DNA of 64,000 bases from Streptococcus salivarius (lineage in GTDB: Bacteria; Bacillota; Bacilli; Lactobacillales; Streptococcaceae), in contig NZ_CP015283.1 of assembly GCF_002094975.1 (NCBI RefSeq), forward strand, positions 1,039,501 to 1,103,500. The letters are read 5' to 3'. The stretch's first letter is position 1, and the number at the start of each line of letters is the position of its first letter. Shown in pieces: positions 55,929-64,000 of this stretch. Made by a program: the position numbers and the translations under genes. Under the pieces are notes generated by a model that saw only the letters and a program-made list of their open reading frames with translations, was not told the DNA's origin and did no database searches.

Positions 55929-55941
55929 AATAAGAGTCTTT

Positions 55942-56013
55942 TGGGGTATAGCCAAGCGGTAAGGCAAGGGACTTTGACTCCCTCATGCGTTGGTTCGAAT
56001 CCAGCTACCCCAG
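55942..56013 (+). tRNA. tRNA-Gln (anticodon TTG)
   Basis: Acceptor stem TGGGGTA with TACCCCA, discriminator G, anticodon loop with TTG, and a GGTTCGAATCC T-arm. 72 bases; the 3' CCA is not encoded. Confidence 0.95.
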
Positions 56014-56042
56014 TTCTACCTGAGGGTAGAGACACAGATTAT

Positions 56043-56114
56043 GGTCCGTTGGTCAAGGGGTTAAGACACCGCCTTTTCACGGCGGTAACACGGGTTCGAA
56101 TCCCGTACGGACTA
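56043..56114 (+). tRNA. tRNA-Glu (anticodon TTC)
   Basis: Acceptor GGTCCGT with ACGGACT (the first pair is G-U), anticodon stem ACCGCC/GGCGGT region with TTC, T-arm CGGGTTCGAATCCCG. 72 bases; CCA not encoded. It is co-transcribed with tRNA-Gln 29 bases upstream. Confidence 0.95.
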
Positions 56115-56119
56115 TAAGT

Positions 56120-56145
56120 ACCAGCTAGAGAAAGCTGGTTTTTTT
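56120..56145 (+). terminator. Terminator of the tRNA pair
   Basis: ACCAGCT and AGCTGGT around AGAGAA, then a T run. Confidence 0.85.
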
Positions 56146-56155
56146 GTGTCCTTTT

Positions 56156-56164
56156 TGATAAAAT
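56156..56164 (+). promoter_or_regulatory. Extended -10 promoter of the rimM leader
   Basis: TGATAAAAT, 10 bases after the tRNA terminator. A second possible start is TTGACT (56172-56177) with an 18-base spacer and TATACC (56196-56201). Confidence 0.5.
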
Positions 56165-56219
56165 AGAGGGGTTGACTGGCCTAGGTCAGTCATTTTATAC
56201 CACTTTAAAATCATAAATA

Positions 56220-56294
56220 ACGAGACCTCGACCCGAAGAAAAACCTTTGTTTTGTGATGGCTGTCAGATGATGATAAGCCCTTGGTCGAGTCGT
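56220..56294 (+). ncRNA. Structured leader upstream of rimM
   Basis: ACGA plus CTCGACC (56220-56233, with a 3-base bulge) pairs with GGTCGAG plus TCGT (56284-56294), closing a 50-base inner region with a GGCT/AGCC hairpin (56259-56280). The ribosome binding site of rimM follows. No known RNA family is recognised. Confidence 0.5.
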
Positions 56295-56334
56295 AGTTTT
56301 ATTTGAAGAAGTAAACAGATAATAAGGAAATGCA

Positions 56335-56853
56335 ATGACATACTATAACGTTGGAAAGATTGTAAATACACAGGGCTTGCAGGGTGAACTTCGTGTTTTA
56401 TCTGTAACAGATTTTGCGGATGAACGTTTTAAGAAGAAGAGTGTCCTAGCCCTTTTTGATGACAAAGATAATTACATCATGGATGTCGAGATTGCGAGTC
56501 ACCGTAAACATAAAAACTTTGATATCGTTAAGTTCAAAGGGCTTTACCATATCAATGATGTAGAGAAGTACAAAGGTTGTAGCCTCAAGATTGCTGAGGA
56601 AAATCTAACAGACCTTGATGATGGGGAATTTTACTATCATGAAATCATTGGACTTGATGTTTATGAAGGTGATACTTTGATTGGTCAGGTCAAAGAGATT
56701 CTCCAACCGGGTGCTAATGATGTTTGGGTAGTAAAACGTAAAGGCAAGAAAGATTTGCTCTTGCCATATATCCCACCTGTAGTTCTTGATGTTGATGTTG
56801 CAGCTGGCCGTATTGAGGTTGAGCTCATGGAAGGATTAGACGATGAAGATTGA
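56335..56853 (+). CDS. rimM: Ribosome maturation factor RimM
   Basis: 172 residues. [20 protein letters not shown] is the RimM-N beta-barrel start and [21 protein letters not shown] is the conserved PRC-barrel end. It helps 30S subunit assembly near the 16S 3' domain. The start follows AAGGAAA. It overlaps trmD by 11 bases, the usual rimM-trmD pair, although rpsP is not adjacent here. Confidence 0.95.
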   Translation: MTYYNVGKIVNTQGLQGELRVLSVTDFADERFKKKSVLALFDDKDNYIMDVEIASHRKHKNFDIVKFKGLYHINDVEKYKGCSLKIAEENLTDLDDGEFYYHEIIGLDVYEGDTLIGQVKEILQPGANDVWVVKRKGKKDLLLPYIPPVVLDVDVAAGRIEVELMEGLDDED

Positions 56854-57562
56854 TATCTTGACCCTATTTCCAGATATGTTTGCTCCTTTAGAACATTCCA
56901 TTGTTGGTAAGGCAAAGGATAAGGGGCTTCTAGAAATCAACTATCACAATTTCCGTGAAAATGCGGAGAAGGCTCGTCATGTAGATGACGAACCTTACGG
57001 TGGTGGACAAGGCATGTTGCTTCGTGCCCAGCCAATTTTTGATACCTTTGACAAGCTAAATGTCACTAAGCCTCGCGTTATTCTCCTAGATCCTGCGGGG
57101 CGTACCTTTGATCAGGCCTATGCAGAAGAATTGGCGCAAGAAGAGGAACTGGTCTTTATCTGTGGCCATTATGAGGGCTATGATGAGCGCATCAAAACTT
57201 TGGTGACAGACGAGATTTCCTTGGGAGACTTTGTCTTGACTGGGGGAGAGCTGGCTGCTATGACTATTGTAGATGCCACTGTCCGTTTGATTCCTGAGGT
57301 TTTAGGTAAGGAAGCTAGTCATAAGGATGATAGTTTCTCATCAGGGCTTTTGGAATTTCCACAGTACACTCGCCCAGCTGAGTTTCGTGGCATGAAGGTG
57401 CCAGATGTGCTCTTGTCAGGTCACCATGTCAATATTCGACGTTGGCGTATGGAGCAGAGTTTGCGTAAGACCTGGGAGCGTCGACCAGATCTTTTGGAAA
57501 ACTATGATTTTACGGATGAAGAACGTCAGATTTTAGAAGAGATAAAAGCAGAAGGAAAATAA
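56843..57562 (+). CDS. trmD: tRNA (guanine-N1)-methyltransferase
   Basis: 239 residues. [20 protein letters not shown] at the N-terminus and the trefoil-knot SAM site ([31 protein letters not shown]) are diagnostic. It makes m1G37 in tRNAs reading CNN/GNN codons, preventing +1 frameshifts. It overlaps rimM, and the next gene begins one base after its stop. Confidence 0.96.
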   Translation: MKIDILTLFPDMFAPLEHSIVGKAKDKGLLEINYHNFRENAEKARHVDDEPYGGGQGMLLRAQPIFDTFDKLNVTKPRVILLDPAGRTFDQAYAEELAQEEELVFICGHYEGYDERIKTLVTDEISLGDFVLTGGELAAMTIVDATVRLIPEVLGKEASHKDDSFSSGLLEFPQYTRPAEFRGMKVPDVLLSGHHVNIRRWRMEQSLRKTWERRPDLLENYDFTDEERQILEEIKAEGK

Positions 57563-57563
57563 A

Positions 57564-58562
57564 ATGTCAGAAGAAAAGATTTATGATATTACCATTATCG
57601 GTGGTGGACCAGTAGGACTTTGGGCTGCCTTTTATGCTGGACTACGTGGCATGACTGTTAATATTATTGAGAGTCTGTCAGAACTTGGTGGACAGCCTGC
57701 CATTCTCTACCCTGAGAAGAAAATCTATGATATTCCTGCCTTTCCTCAAACAACAGGTGCGGAATTGACAGAAAACCTCTTGACTCAGCTTAAGCGTTTT
57801 GAAGACCGTGTCAGCATTCATTTGAAAGAGGAAGTTCAAACCTTTGAAAAGACCGATGGTATCTTCACAATTACTACTAGTAAGGGCCAACACTTGTCTA
57901 AGGCTATCGTCATTGCCTGTGGAAATGGTGCCTTCGCCCCACGTCCTTTAGGTGTGGATAATGAAGAAGATTATGCGGATAATAACTTGTTCTATAATGT
58001 GCATAGCCTGGATCAATTTGCTGGCAAGAAGGTTGTGATTGCTGGTGGTGGGGATTCAGCTGTTGACTGGGCCAATCACCTAGATGGGATTGCTGAGAGC
58101 GTGACTTTGATTCACCGACGTGATGCTTTTCGTGCCCATGAGCATAGTGTAGAGCTTCTTCATCAATCATCAGTTAATGTGATGACACCTTATGTACCCC
58201 TTGAAATCAAGGGTGAAAGTGGTCTTGCCAAAAGTTTGACTGTTCAAAAAGTGAAGTCAGATGAAGTTGTGGAATTGCCGCTTGATGCCCTTATTGTTAG
58301 CTTTGGCTTCTCAACCAACAATAAAAACCTTCGTAACTGGAATGTTGACTTTAAACGCTCTAGCATTACTGTCAATGCCCAGTTTGAAACTTCACAAGAA
58401 GGTATTTATGCTATTGGTGATGCAGCAGAATATGAAGGCAAGATTGACTTGATTGCTGTGGGAATGGGTGAAGCCCCTATCGCTATCAACCAAGCCATCC
58501 AATATATTGATCCAGATGGTAAGAATCGTCCGGTTCACTCAACATCGTTAATTGAAGAATAA
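57564..58562 (+). CDS. Ferredoxin--NADP reductase (thioredoxin reductase-like)
   Basis: 332 residues. An N-terminal FAD site ([20 protein letters not shown]), a central NADP site ([14 protein letters not shown]) and a C-terminal FAD segment ([20 protein letters not shown]) are present, but no CxxC redox pair, so it is the FNR2 type and not a true thioredoxin reductase. It should transfer electrons between NADPH and ferredoxin or flavodoxin. It is the third gene of the rimM operon and ends at a terminator. Confidence 0.9.
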   Translation: MSEEKIYDITIIGGGPVGLWAAFYAGLRGMTVNIIESLSELGGQPAILYPEKKIYDIPAFPQTTGAELTENLLTQLKRFEDRVSIHLKEEVQTFEKTDGIFTITTSKGQHLSKAIVIACGNGAFAPRPLGVDNEEDYADNNLFYNVHSLDQFAGKKVVIAGGGDSAVDWANHLDGIAESVTLIHRRDAFRAHEHSVELLHQSSVNVMTPYVPLEIKGESGLAKSLTVQKVKSDEVVELPLDALIVSFGFSTNNKNLRNWNVDFKRSSITVNAQFETSQEGIYAIGDAAEYEGKIDLIAVGMGEAPIAINQAIQYIDPDGKNRPVHSTSLIEE

Positions 58563-58607
58563 TGTCAAAAGAAGGAAAGTCGCAAAAGAAGACTTTGTCT
58601 TCAATCT

Positions 58608-58632
58608 AAGGAGAGACTTGTCTCTCTTTTTT
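58608..58632 (+). terminator. Terminator of the rimM operon
   Basis: GAGAGA-CTTG-TCTCTC flanked by AAG and a T run. A smaller GAAGAC/GTCTTC hairpin (58588-58602) precedes it. Confidence 0.75.
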
Positions 58633-58646
58633 CATGTCTAAAAACG

Positions 58647-58655
58647 TGGTATAAT
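58647..58655 (+). promoter_or_regulatory. Extended -10 promoter of ftsK
   Basis: TGGTATAAT ends 6 bases before the ftsK ATG, so transcription should start at or within the first codon. Confidence 0.7.
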
Positions 58656-58661
58656 ACACCT

Positions 58662-61076
58662 ATGGCTACAACGAAAAAAACGAAAAAAGGGACGGCTTCT
58701 AAGAACGGTAAGAAGCGTCTTACAAAAGCAGAATTAGACAGACAGAAGGCGATTAAGCGAATGCTATGGACCTTCTTTTTTGCCTTTGTCTTAATTTTCC
58801 CAGTCTTTCGATTGGGTTTCTTTGGGGTTACCCTCTATAATCTCTTTCGAGTATTTGTGGGGAGTATGGCTTACCCCTTAATTTTTGCTATATATGTTTA
58901 TCTCTTTGGCTTTAAATTGTTACGTAAACACAGTAACTATGTCACAGGATTTTGGATGGTCTTCGCGGGGCTCTTGTTGGAGTTTCATGCCTATCTCTTT
59001 AGTCTAGATCGTATGAACGGTCTGGATATTTTCCCTGGTACCAAGGACTTGCTTTTTGGGGAACTTGTGAGTGTGCAAGTCGCTCGTTTTGCGGGTGGTG
59101 GTATGTTGGGGGCTCTTCTGTATCAACCGATTTCCTTCCTCTTTTCAAATATCGGTAGCTTCATGATTGGGGTATTGATTATTCTCTTAGGGGCTTTCAT
59201 TCTTAGCCCTTGGGATGTCTTGGATATCATGGAGTATGCTAAGGAAGCTTGGCAGAAAGGGGCTGAGAAGCGTTTGGAACGGACGGCTCAACGTCAGGAG
59301 AAGAAGGCAGAACGTCAGGCTCAGAAAGAACGTGAAGCAAAAGAACGTGCCGAAGCCGAGCGTCTGGCTGATTTGACTGTCGACGAGGAGACGGGAGAAA
59401 TCTTGGATGATGCCGCTGAGGCCTTGCCACAAGAAGCTGAGATTTTTGCACCCGAACCTGAAATCAGTGATTATGCCTCTGAGGATTACTATGATAATCT
59501 GCCTCCAGAGGATTATGAGGATTTCCAAGAAGATTATGCACCTTATCCAGAGGATGTGCCAAGCGATGAGTTTCCCCCATCTATGGTGGTTGAGGGAGAT
59601 GACGTACCAGTCGAGGTTGATTTCACGCCTAAGGAACTCCTGCAGTATAAATTACCTCATATAGATCTCTTTGCACCTGATAAGCCTAAGAGTCAATCTA
59701 AAGAGAAGAACATCGTTCGTAAGAATATTCGAATCTTAGAAGATACCTTCAAGAGTTTCAATATTGATGTCAAGGTTGAGCGGGCTGAAATTGGACCGTC
59801 AGTGACCAAGTATGAGGTCAAGCCTGCTGTTGGGGTCCGTGTCAATCGCATTTCAAATCTAGCAGATGACTTGGCTCTGGCTCTAGCTGCGAAAGATGTT
59901 CGTATTGAGGCACCTATTCCTGGAAAATCTTTGGTTGGTATCGAAGTGCCTAATTCAGAGATTGCAACGGTTTCTTTCCGTGAACTTTGGGAACAGTCCA
60001 AGACGGATCCTAATAAGCTCTTGGAGGTTCCCCTTGGTAAGGCGGTTGACGGTTCGGCTCGTAGCTTTGATTTGGGTCGGATGCCTCACTTACTAGTCGC
60101 TGGATCTACGGGTTCTGGTAAATCGGTTGCGGTTAACGGTATTATCTCTAGTATTCTTATGAAGGCTCGTCCTGATCAGGTGAAGTTCCTCATGGTCGAT
60201 CCTAAGATGGTTGAACTTTCAGTTTACAATGATATTCCTCATCTCCTTATCCCTGTAGTGACCAACCCACGTAAGGCCGCCAAGGCTCTTCAAAAAGTGG
60301 TAGATGAGATGGAGAATCGTTACGAACTCTTTAGTAAGTTTGGCGTGCGTAACATTGCTGGCTACAATGCCAAGGTGGAAGACTGGAACGCTCAGTCGCA
60401 AGAAAAACAGATTCCTCTGCCTTTAATTGTGGTTATCGTTGATGAGTTGGCTGACTTGATGATGGTAGCCAGTAAGGAAGTGGAAGATGCCATCATTCGT
60501 CTGGGACAAAAAGCACGTGCTGCGGGAATTCACATGATTCTCGCCACTCAACGTCCATCGGTTGATGTTATCTCTGGATTGATTAAGGCCAATGTGCCAT
60601 CTCGTGTGGCTTTTGCGGTGTCTTCGGGAACAGATAGTCGTACCATTTTAGATGAAAATGGGGCAGAAAAGCTACTCGGACGTGGGGATATGCTTTTCAA
60701 ACCGATTGATGAAAACCACCCTGTTCGTCTGCAAGGTTCCTTCATCTCTGACGATGACGTAGAACGTATTGTGACCTTTATCAAGGATCAGGCTTCAGCT
60801 GACTATGATGAGAGCTTTGATCCTGGTGAAGTTTCTGAAAATGATTTTGGTGGAGGTTCCTCTGCCAATGGTGGTAGCTCAGAAGGTGACCCACTCTTTG
60901 AAGAGGCCAAGGCTTTGGTCCTTGAAACACAAAAAGCAAGTGCTTCCATGATTCAACGTCGTCTGTCAGTTGGTTTCAACCGTGCCACTCGTTTGATGGA
61001 AGAGTTGGAAGAAGCAGGCGTTATCGGACCAGCTGAAGGTACCAAACCACGTAAGGTTTTGATGACTCAAGAATAA
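58662..61076 (+). CDS. ftsK: DNA translocase FtsK
   Basis: 804 residues. Basic N-terminus, four transmembrane helices (about residues 33-190), an acidic Glu/Pro-rich linker (200-335), the RecA-like motor with Walker [12 protein letters not shown] and [15 protein letters not shown], and a C-terminal gamma domain ([20 protein letters not shown]) that binds KOPS-type sites. It pumps chromosome ends at the septum. The N-terminus agrees with pneumococcal FtsK, supporting this start despite the lack of a ribosome binding site. Confidence 0.95.
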   Translation: MATTKKTKKGTASKNGKKRLTKAELDRQKAIKRMLWTFFFAFVLIFPVFRLGFFGVTLYNLFRVFVGSMAYPLIFAIYVYLFGFKLLRKHSNYVTGFWMVFAGLLLEFHAYLFSLDRMNGLDIFPGTKDLLFGELVSVQVARFAGGGMLGALLYQPISFLFSNIGSFMIGVLIILLGAFILSPWDVLDIMEYAKEAWQKGAEKRLERTAQRQEKKAERQAQKEREAKERAEAERLADLTVDEETGEILDDAAEALPQEAEIFAPEPEISDYASEDYYDNLPPEDYEDFQEDYAPYPEDVPSDEFPPSMVVEGDDVPVEVDFTPKELLQYKLPHIDLFAPDKPKSQSKEKNIVRKNIRILEDTFKSFNIDVKVERAEIGPSVTKYEVKPAVGVRVNRISNLADDLALALAAKDVRIEAPIPGKSLVGIEVPNSEIATVSFRELWEQSKTDPNKLLEVPLGKAVDGSARSFDLGRMPHLLVAGSTGSGKSVAVNGIISSILMKARPDQVKFLMVDPKMVELSVYNDIPHLLIPVVTNPRKAAKALQKVVDEMENRYELFSKFGVRNIAGYNAKVEDWNAQSQEKQIPLPLIVVIVDELADLMMVASKEVEDAIIRLGQKARAAGIHMILATQRPSVDVISGLIKANVPSRVAFAVSSGTDSRTILDENGAEKLLGRGDMLFKPIDENHPVRLQGSFISDDDVERIVTFIKDQASADYDESFDPGEVSENDFGGGSSANGGSSEGDPLFEEAKALVLETQKASASMIQRRLSVGFNRATRLMEELEEAGVIGPAEGTKPRKVLMTQE

Positions 61077-61130
61077 TGGACTGGAAAGAGTCTCAAGCCT
61101 AGTTCTAAAGGAATTAAAATCGACAAAAGA

Positions 61131-61177
61131 AATGAGAAAAATGAGTGTTTTGCCATTTATTTTCTCATTCTTTTTTT
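61131..61177 (+). terminator. Terminator of ftsK
   Basis: AATGAGAAAA (61131-61140) pairs with TTTTCTCATT (61160-61169), then seven T. Confidence 0.75.
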
Positions 61178-61214
61178 ATGTTCAAAATAGACCAAAAAAT
61201 TGCAAAATATTCCA

Positions 61215-61228
61215 TAAGAACGCTTACA
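61215..61228 (-). promoter_or_regulatory. CcpA cre site at the pulA promoter
   Basis: On the minus strand TGTAAGCGTTCTTA matches TGWAANCGNTNWCA at 13 of 14 positions. It overlaps the predicted -35 region, the position expected for repression. Confidence 0.65.
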
Positions 61229-61251
61229 AAACGAACATTTTCTGCTATAAT
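61223..61251 (+). promoter_or_regulatory. Promoter of pulA
   Basis: CTTACA at 61223-61228, a 17-base spacer, and an extended -10, TGCTATAAT, ending at 61251. Confidence 0.65.
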
Positions 61252-61289
61252 AGGAGAAAAAGTGAGTAACAAAAACTAAGGAGTAAAAA

Positions 61290-63485
61290 ATGGACAATTT
61301 ATTAACCGTTCATTTTCATAGTATGCATGGCGACTATTCCAGATACAGTATGTGGAAGTGGCTAGATGGTTATTGGGGCGAAGAAGCCCATTTTTCACGT
61401 GAGGATGATTTTGGCCTTGTTGGTCAGGTTACTTCTCCCTCCAATCGTTTTATTGATTCTGTCAATCTTTTGGTCAAAACGGAAGACTGGTCGAGGCAAA
61501 CACATGATTACCGTGTCCGACGCTTCCTAGGGGATGCTCCCAATGCTATTTGGATAGTTGAAGGTGATCCAACGGTTTATTATTCTAAACAGGCAGCCTT
61601 GACTAGCCATAGTTTCGAAGGTCGTGACCAGCATGCCTTTGATATGGCTCTTCGTAGACAGGAATTTGATCAGAAGTGGGGCTTTCAAGGTTGGTTAGGT
61701 CATAAGTATGAAAAAGGGGCTACAGAGTTTCGCCTTTGGTCACCTCTAGCTCGTCGTGTGAAGCTCTTGCTTTTTAAAAAGGGCAGTAAAAACCCTAAGA
61801 TCATTAAGATGAGCCGAGGAACCAGTATCAATAAGGACCGTCATGAGATGAATACTCACGGTGTTTGGAGTGCCACTGTCAAAAAGGATTTGGATGGGGT
61901 AGCCTACCAATTTCGTGTGTATCATGAGGAAAGCTTCTATCAGGATACAAGAGACCCCTACAGTATTGCCCTTAGCTTAGATAATAAAAAAAATTTGGTG
62001 GTCAATCCTAAGAGACTTGTCCCAAGAGGGTATGAAAAGGTTACTAAGCAAAAAGCGAGCTGGCGTAAGGCAAATGCTTGCTCATCCGTAATCTGTGAAA
62101 TGCACCTCCGTGACTTCTCGATTTCAGAGACGTCTGGGGTTAAGAAGTCCTATAGAGGAACCTATCTAGGTGCTTGTCAGAAAGGGACTAGAAATGCCCA
62201 TGGAGATGTGACTTGTTTTGATTACCTCAAACGTATGGGCTACAACTATGTCCAACTGCAACCAGTCTTTGATCACCATAAAACCTATGATAAAGATGGT
62301 AAGCTTCTCTACAACTGGGGCTATGATCCTGAGAATTACAATGTTCCGGACCGTCAGTTTGCTGCTGATCAGAAGAATCCTGTGGCACCGATTTTAGAGC
62401 TTAAGAGAATGATTCAGGCCTACCATGAGGCAGGAATTGGGGTCATCATGGATGTGGTATATAACCATACTTACTCTTCTTATAGCTCTCCGTTCCAACT
62501 ATCTGTGCCGGCTTATTACTACCGTATGCATGACAATGGGTCTTTCCAAGATGGATCAGGCTGTGGAAATGAAACAGCCAGTGAAAAGGAAATGTACCGT
62601 AAGTATATGATTGATTCTTTGACCTATTGGGCAGAAGAATTTGGAGTGGATGGTTTCCGCTTTGACCTCATGGGCTTACATGATGTCGAAACGATGAAAG
62701 CCGTTCGTTCGGCTATGGATGATATTGATCCTAGGATTCTTCTTTATGGTGAAGGATGGGATATGGGAATTGGACTTCCTGTAGACCAAAAGGCCAAGAA
62801 GGATAATGCAGCCTTGATGCCTAGAATCGGATTTTTCAATGACAATGCGCGTGATGCGGTCAAGGGAGCAGAGGTCTATGGGCACATCAGTAATGGCTAT
62901 GTGTCTGGAGCTCCATTGGAAGATCAGATTGCCAAGAGTCTGCTTGGTAGCCGTGGTTTTGTAAACTACCTCATGCCTGGTCAGGTCCTCAACTATATCG
63001 AAGCGCATGACAACTACAATTTGAATGATTTGATGCACCATTTGCATCCACATGATTCGCCAGAGGATATTGAAAAACGTATCTACTTGGCTAATGCCCT
63101 CAATCTGACTATGCAGGGGATGTGTTTCATGCAATTGGGACAAGAATTCCAGCGTAGTAAGATGGTTGCAACAGGTGAAGATGGAAATTACACGGAAGCG
63201 GATGTTAAGCGTGCCATGAATAGCTACAATGCCCCTGATGCTGTTAATCAGGTGGATTGGAATCAAGTGACTCTTAAGAAAGACTTGGTTGCTAAAGTTG
63301 CCAAATTAATTGAGCGTAAGCAAACCGTACAAGAATTTTCATATCGTTCATATGCAGATATTTACGATAATCTCTATGTCGCAAAAGCTGAGTATGATTC
63401 AGGTATTGTTGAATTACATATTTCTGGAAAATTACGTAAGACTTTTGTGTTCGATAATATGAAAAAAGATTTGGAGATTTACTGA
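61290..63485 (+). CDS. pulA: Type I pullulanase
   Basis: 731 residues (GH13). An N-terminal CBM41-like region (about residues 1-110) and a CBM48-like region (about 130-220) precede the catalytic barrel. The type I marker YNWGYDP (about residue 341), DGFRFDLMG (Asp nucleophile about 456), YGEGWDMG (Glu about 487) and EAHDN (about 570) are intact. No signal peptide is visible, so it probably debranches glycogen or imported maltodextrin inside the cell. It lies just before glgB, and both have cre sites. Confidence 0.92.
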   Translation: MDNLLTVHFHSMHGDYSRYSMWKWLDGYWGEEAHFSREDDFGLVGQVTSPSNRFIDSVNLLVKTEDWSRQTHDYRVRRFLGDAPNAIWIVEGDPTVYYSKQAALTSHSFEGRDQHAFDMALRRQEFDQKWGFQGWLGHKYEKGATEFRLWSPLARRVKLLLFKKGSKNPKIIKMSRGTSINKDRHEMNTHGVWSATVKKDLDGVAYQFRVYHEESFYQDTRDPYSIALSLDNKKNLVVNPKRLVPRGYEKVTKQKASWRKANACSSVICEMHLRDFSISETSGVKKSYRGTYLGACQKGTRNAHGDVTCFDYLKRMGYNYVQLQPVFDHHKTYDKDGKLLYNWGYDPENYNVPDRQFAADQKNPVAPILELKRMIQAYHEAGIGVIMDVVYNHTYSSYSSPFQLSVPAYYYRMHDNGSFQDGSGCGNETASEKEMYRKYMIDSLTYWAEEFGVDGFRFDLMGLHDVETMKAVRSAMDDIDPRILLYGEGWDMGIGLPVDQKAKKDNAALMPRIGFFNDNARDAVKGAEVYGHISNGYVSGAPLEDQIAKSLLGSRGFVNYLMPGQVLNYIEAHDNYNLNDLMHHLHPHDSPEDIEKRIYLANALNLTMQGMCFMQLGQEFQRSKMVATGEDGNYTEADVKRAMNSYNAPDAVNQVDWNQVTLKKDLVAKVAKLIERKQTVQEFSYRSYADIYDNLYVAKAEYDSGIVELHISGKLRKTFVFDNMKKDLEIY

Positions 63486-63510
63486 CAAGAATGTCAAAAA
63501 ATGTTATAAT
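63482..63510 (+). promoter_or_regulatory. Promoter of glgB
   Basis: CTGACA at 63482-63487, a 17-base spacer, and TATAAT at 63505-63510 with an extended TGT. The -35 box overlaps the pulA stop codon. Confidence 0.75.
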
Positions 63511-63512
63511 AC

Positions 63513-63526
63513 AGTAAACGCTTACA
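63513..63526 (+). promoter_or_regulatory. CcpA cre site at the glgB promoter
   Basis: AGTAAACGCTTACA matches the cre consensus at 13 of 14 positions on either strand. It sits on the predicted transcription start (about 63517), suggesting repression on preferred sugars. Confidence 0.7.
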
Positions 63527-63607
63527 TAAGTGGTTTTGTTTACTTGTAAGCCCTATCGGTCTGAAGGGTTTTCTAGTGTATTTACATATATTTCAATGTT
63601 TTAATTT

Positions 63608-63629
63608 CTTGATAGTTAGAACTATCAAG
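63608..63629 (+). repeat. 22-base dyad in the glgB leader
   Basis: CTTGATAGTT and AACTATCAAG, exact complements around a 2-base centre, 26 bases before the glgB ATG. Confidence 0.55.
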
Positions 63630-63654
63630 GCTAGTTTAAGAAAGGAGTGATGGT

Positions 63655-64000
63655 ATGAATCTCGATGAAGCCATGTACACATTTGGAACAGGTGAGAACT
63701 TCCACCTTCAGAATTATTTGGGTGTGCATGAATTAGAGGGAGAAGAAGGTTTTATCTTCCGTGTGTGGGCCCCTCATGCTGAGCAGATTCAGGTAATTGG
63801 AGATTTCACAGGTTGGTTTGATGAACCTCTGGATATGACCAAAAACCATATCGGTGTTTGGGAGGCAACTTCAGCTCTCCCAGAGGAAGGACAACTCTAT
63901 AAGTTCTTGGTGAAACGTAAGGGAGGTCAAGTCGTCGAAAAGATGGATCCTTTTGCGACTTACTTAGAGCCTCGTCCTGGAACAGGAGCTGTGATTCGTA
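63655..64000 (+). CDS. glgB: 1,4-alpha-glucan branching enzyme, 5' part only
   Basis: The first 115 codons of a gene cut by the window end. [20 protein letters not shown] and [17 protein letters not shown], with GWFDEPLDM, are the N-terminal CBM48 region of GlgB, which makes alpha-1,6 branches in glycogen. AAAGGAG lies 7 bases before the ATG at 63655; an ATG at 63650 is in a frame with an immediate stop. The catalytic domain is outside the window. Its promoter, cre site and 138-base leader are present. Confidence 0.9.
   Translation, partial: MNLDEAMYTFGTGENFHLQNYLGVHELEGEEGFIFRVWAPHAEQIQVIGDFTGWFDEPLDMTKNHIGVWEATSALPEEGQLYKFLVKRKGGQVVEKMDPFATYLEPRPGTGAVIR

Noticed and set aside
57564..58562. 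Annotation as thioredoxin reductase (trxB)
   Set aside because: The domain order fits, but the CxxC redox motif is absent, so the ferredoxin-NADP reductase type is preferred.
62676..63266. 196-codon minus-strand open frame over pulA
   Set aside because: An antisense shadow of the pullulanase catalytic domain.

Overview
The window reads as chromosomal DNA of a low-GC Gram-positive coccus of the Streptococcus salivarius/thermophilus group. Supporting this are a rhamnose-glucose polysaccharide (rgp) operon next to rmlD, an AmiACDEF oligopeptide permease, the radC / amidotransferase / rex / DUF1831 / cysteine desulfurase / prs / CYTH / relQ-nadK-rluA-pta order typical of streptococci, a PppL-StkP pair, LiaFSR, and a start-proximal glycogen locus (pulA, glgB). 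I cannot fix the species from sequence alone. No insertion sequence, prophage, CRISPR array or rRNA gene was found.

Layout. 0-4.6 kb: a Nudix hydrolase, then three paralogous amino-acid-type substrate-binding lipoproteins around a PLP aminotransferase, with no permease or ATPase gene nearby. 4.6-9.9 kb: rpsU, an inverted mscL, dnaG, rpoD, a DUF59 protein and a polyprenyl-phosphate glycosyltransferase. 9.9-22.2 kb: rmlD and the rgp wall-polysaccharide operon, ending in a glycosyltransferase and two large polytopic membrane proteins. 22.2-31.3 kb: radC, then a leftward block (amidotransferase, rex, DUF1831, cysteine desulfurase, prs, CYTH) and a rightward relQ-nadK-rluA-pta operon. 31.5-38.4 kb: amiA, a decayed second amiA, and amiCDEF. 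38.5-42.2 kb: a GntR/ABC operon (leftward) and two HAD phosphatases. 42.2-55.6 kb: ftsY, gmk-rpoZ, priA-fmt-rsmB-pppL-stkP, a potassium channel, liaFSR. 55.6-64 kb: tRNA-Gln, tRNA-Glu, rimM-trmD, a ferredoxin-NADP reductase, ftsK, pulA and the start of glgB.

How the genes work together. RmlD makes dTDP-rhamnose for RgpA/RgpB/RgpF, and RgpC/RgpD export the lipid-linked chain. StkP/PppL, LiaFSR, FtsK and the rgp products all act on the cell envelope and division. AmiA-F imports peptides. RelQ, NadK and Pta link alarmone, NADP and acetyl-phosphate metabolism. PulA and GlgB act on alpha-glucan, and both have a CcpA-type cre site at their promoters.

Most of the window is ordinary core genome. The best second-look items are regulatory or relic: a competence SigX box and the radC ribosome binding site built into the rgp terminator; a nearly erased amiA paralog whose promoter and C-terminal codons survive; structured leaders before gmk and rimM; a probable leaderless ftsK mRNA; and a 19-bp perfect inverted repeat after rmlD. 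All promoter, operator and terminator calls are by-eye motif matches.
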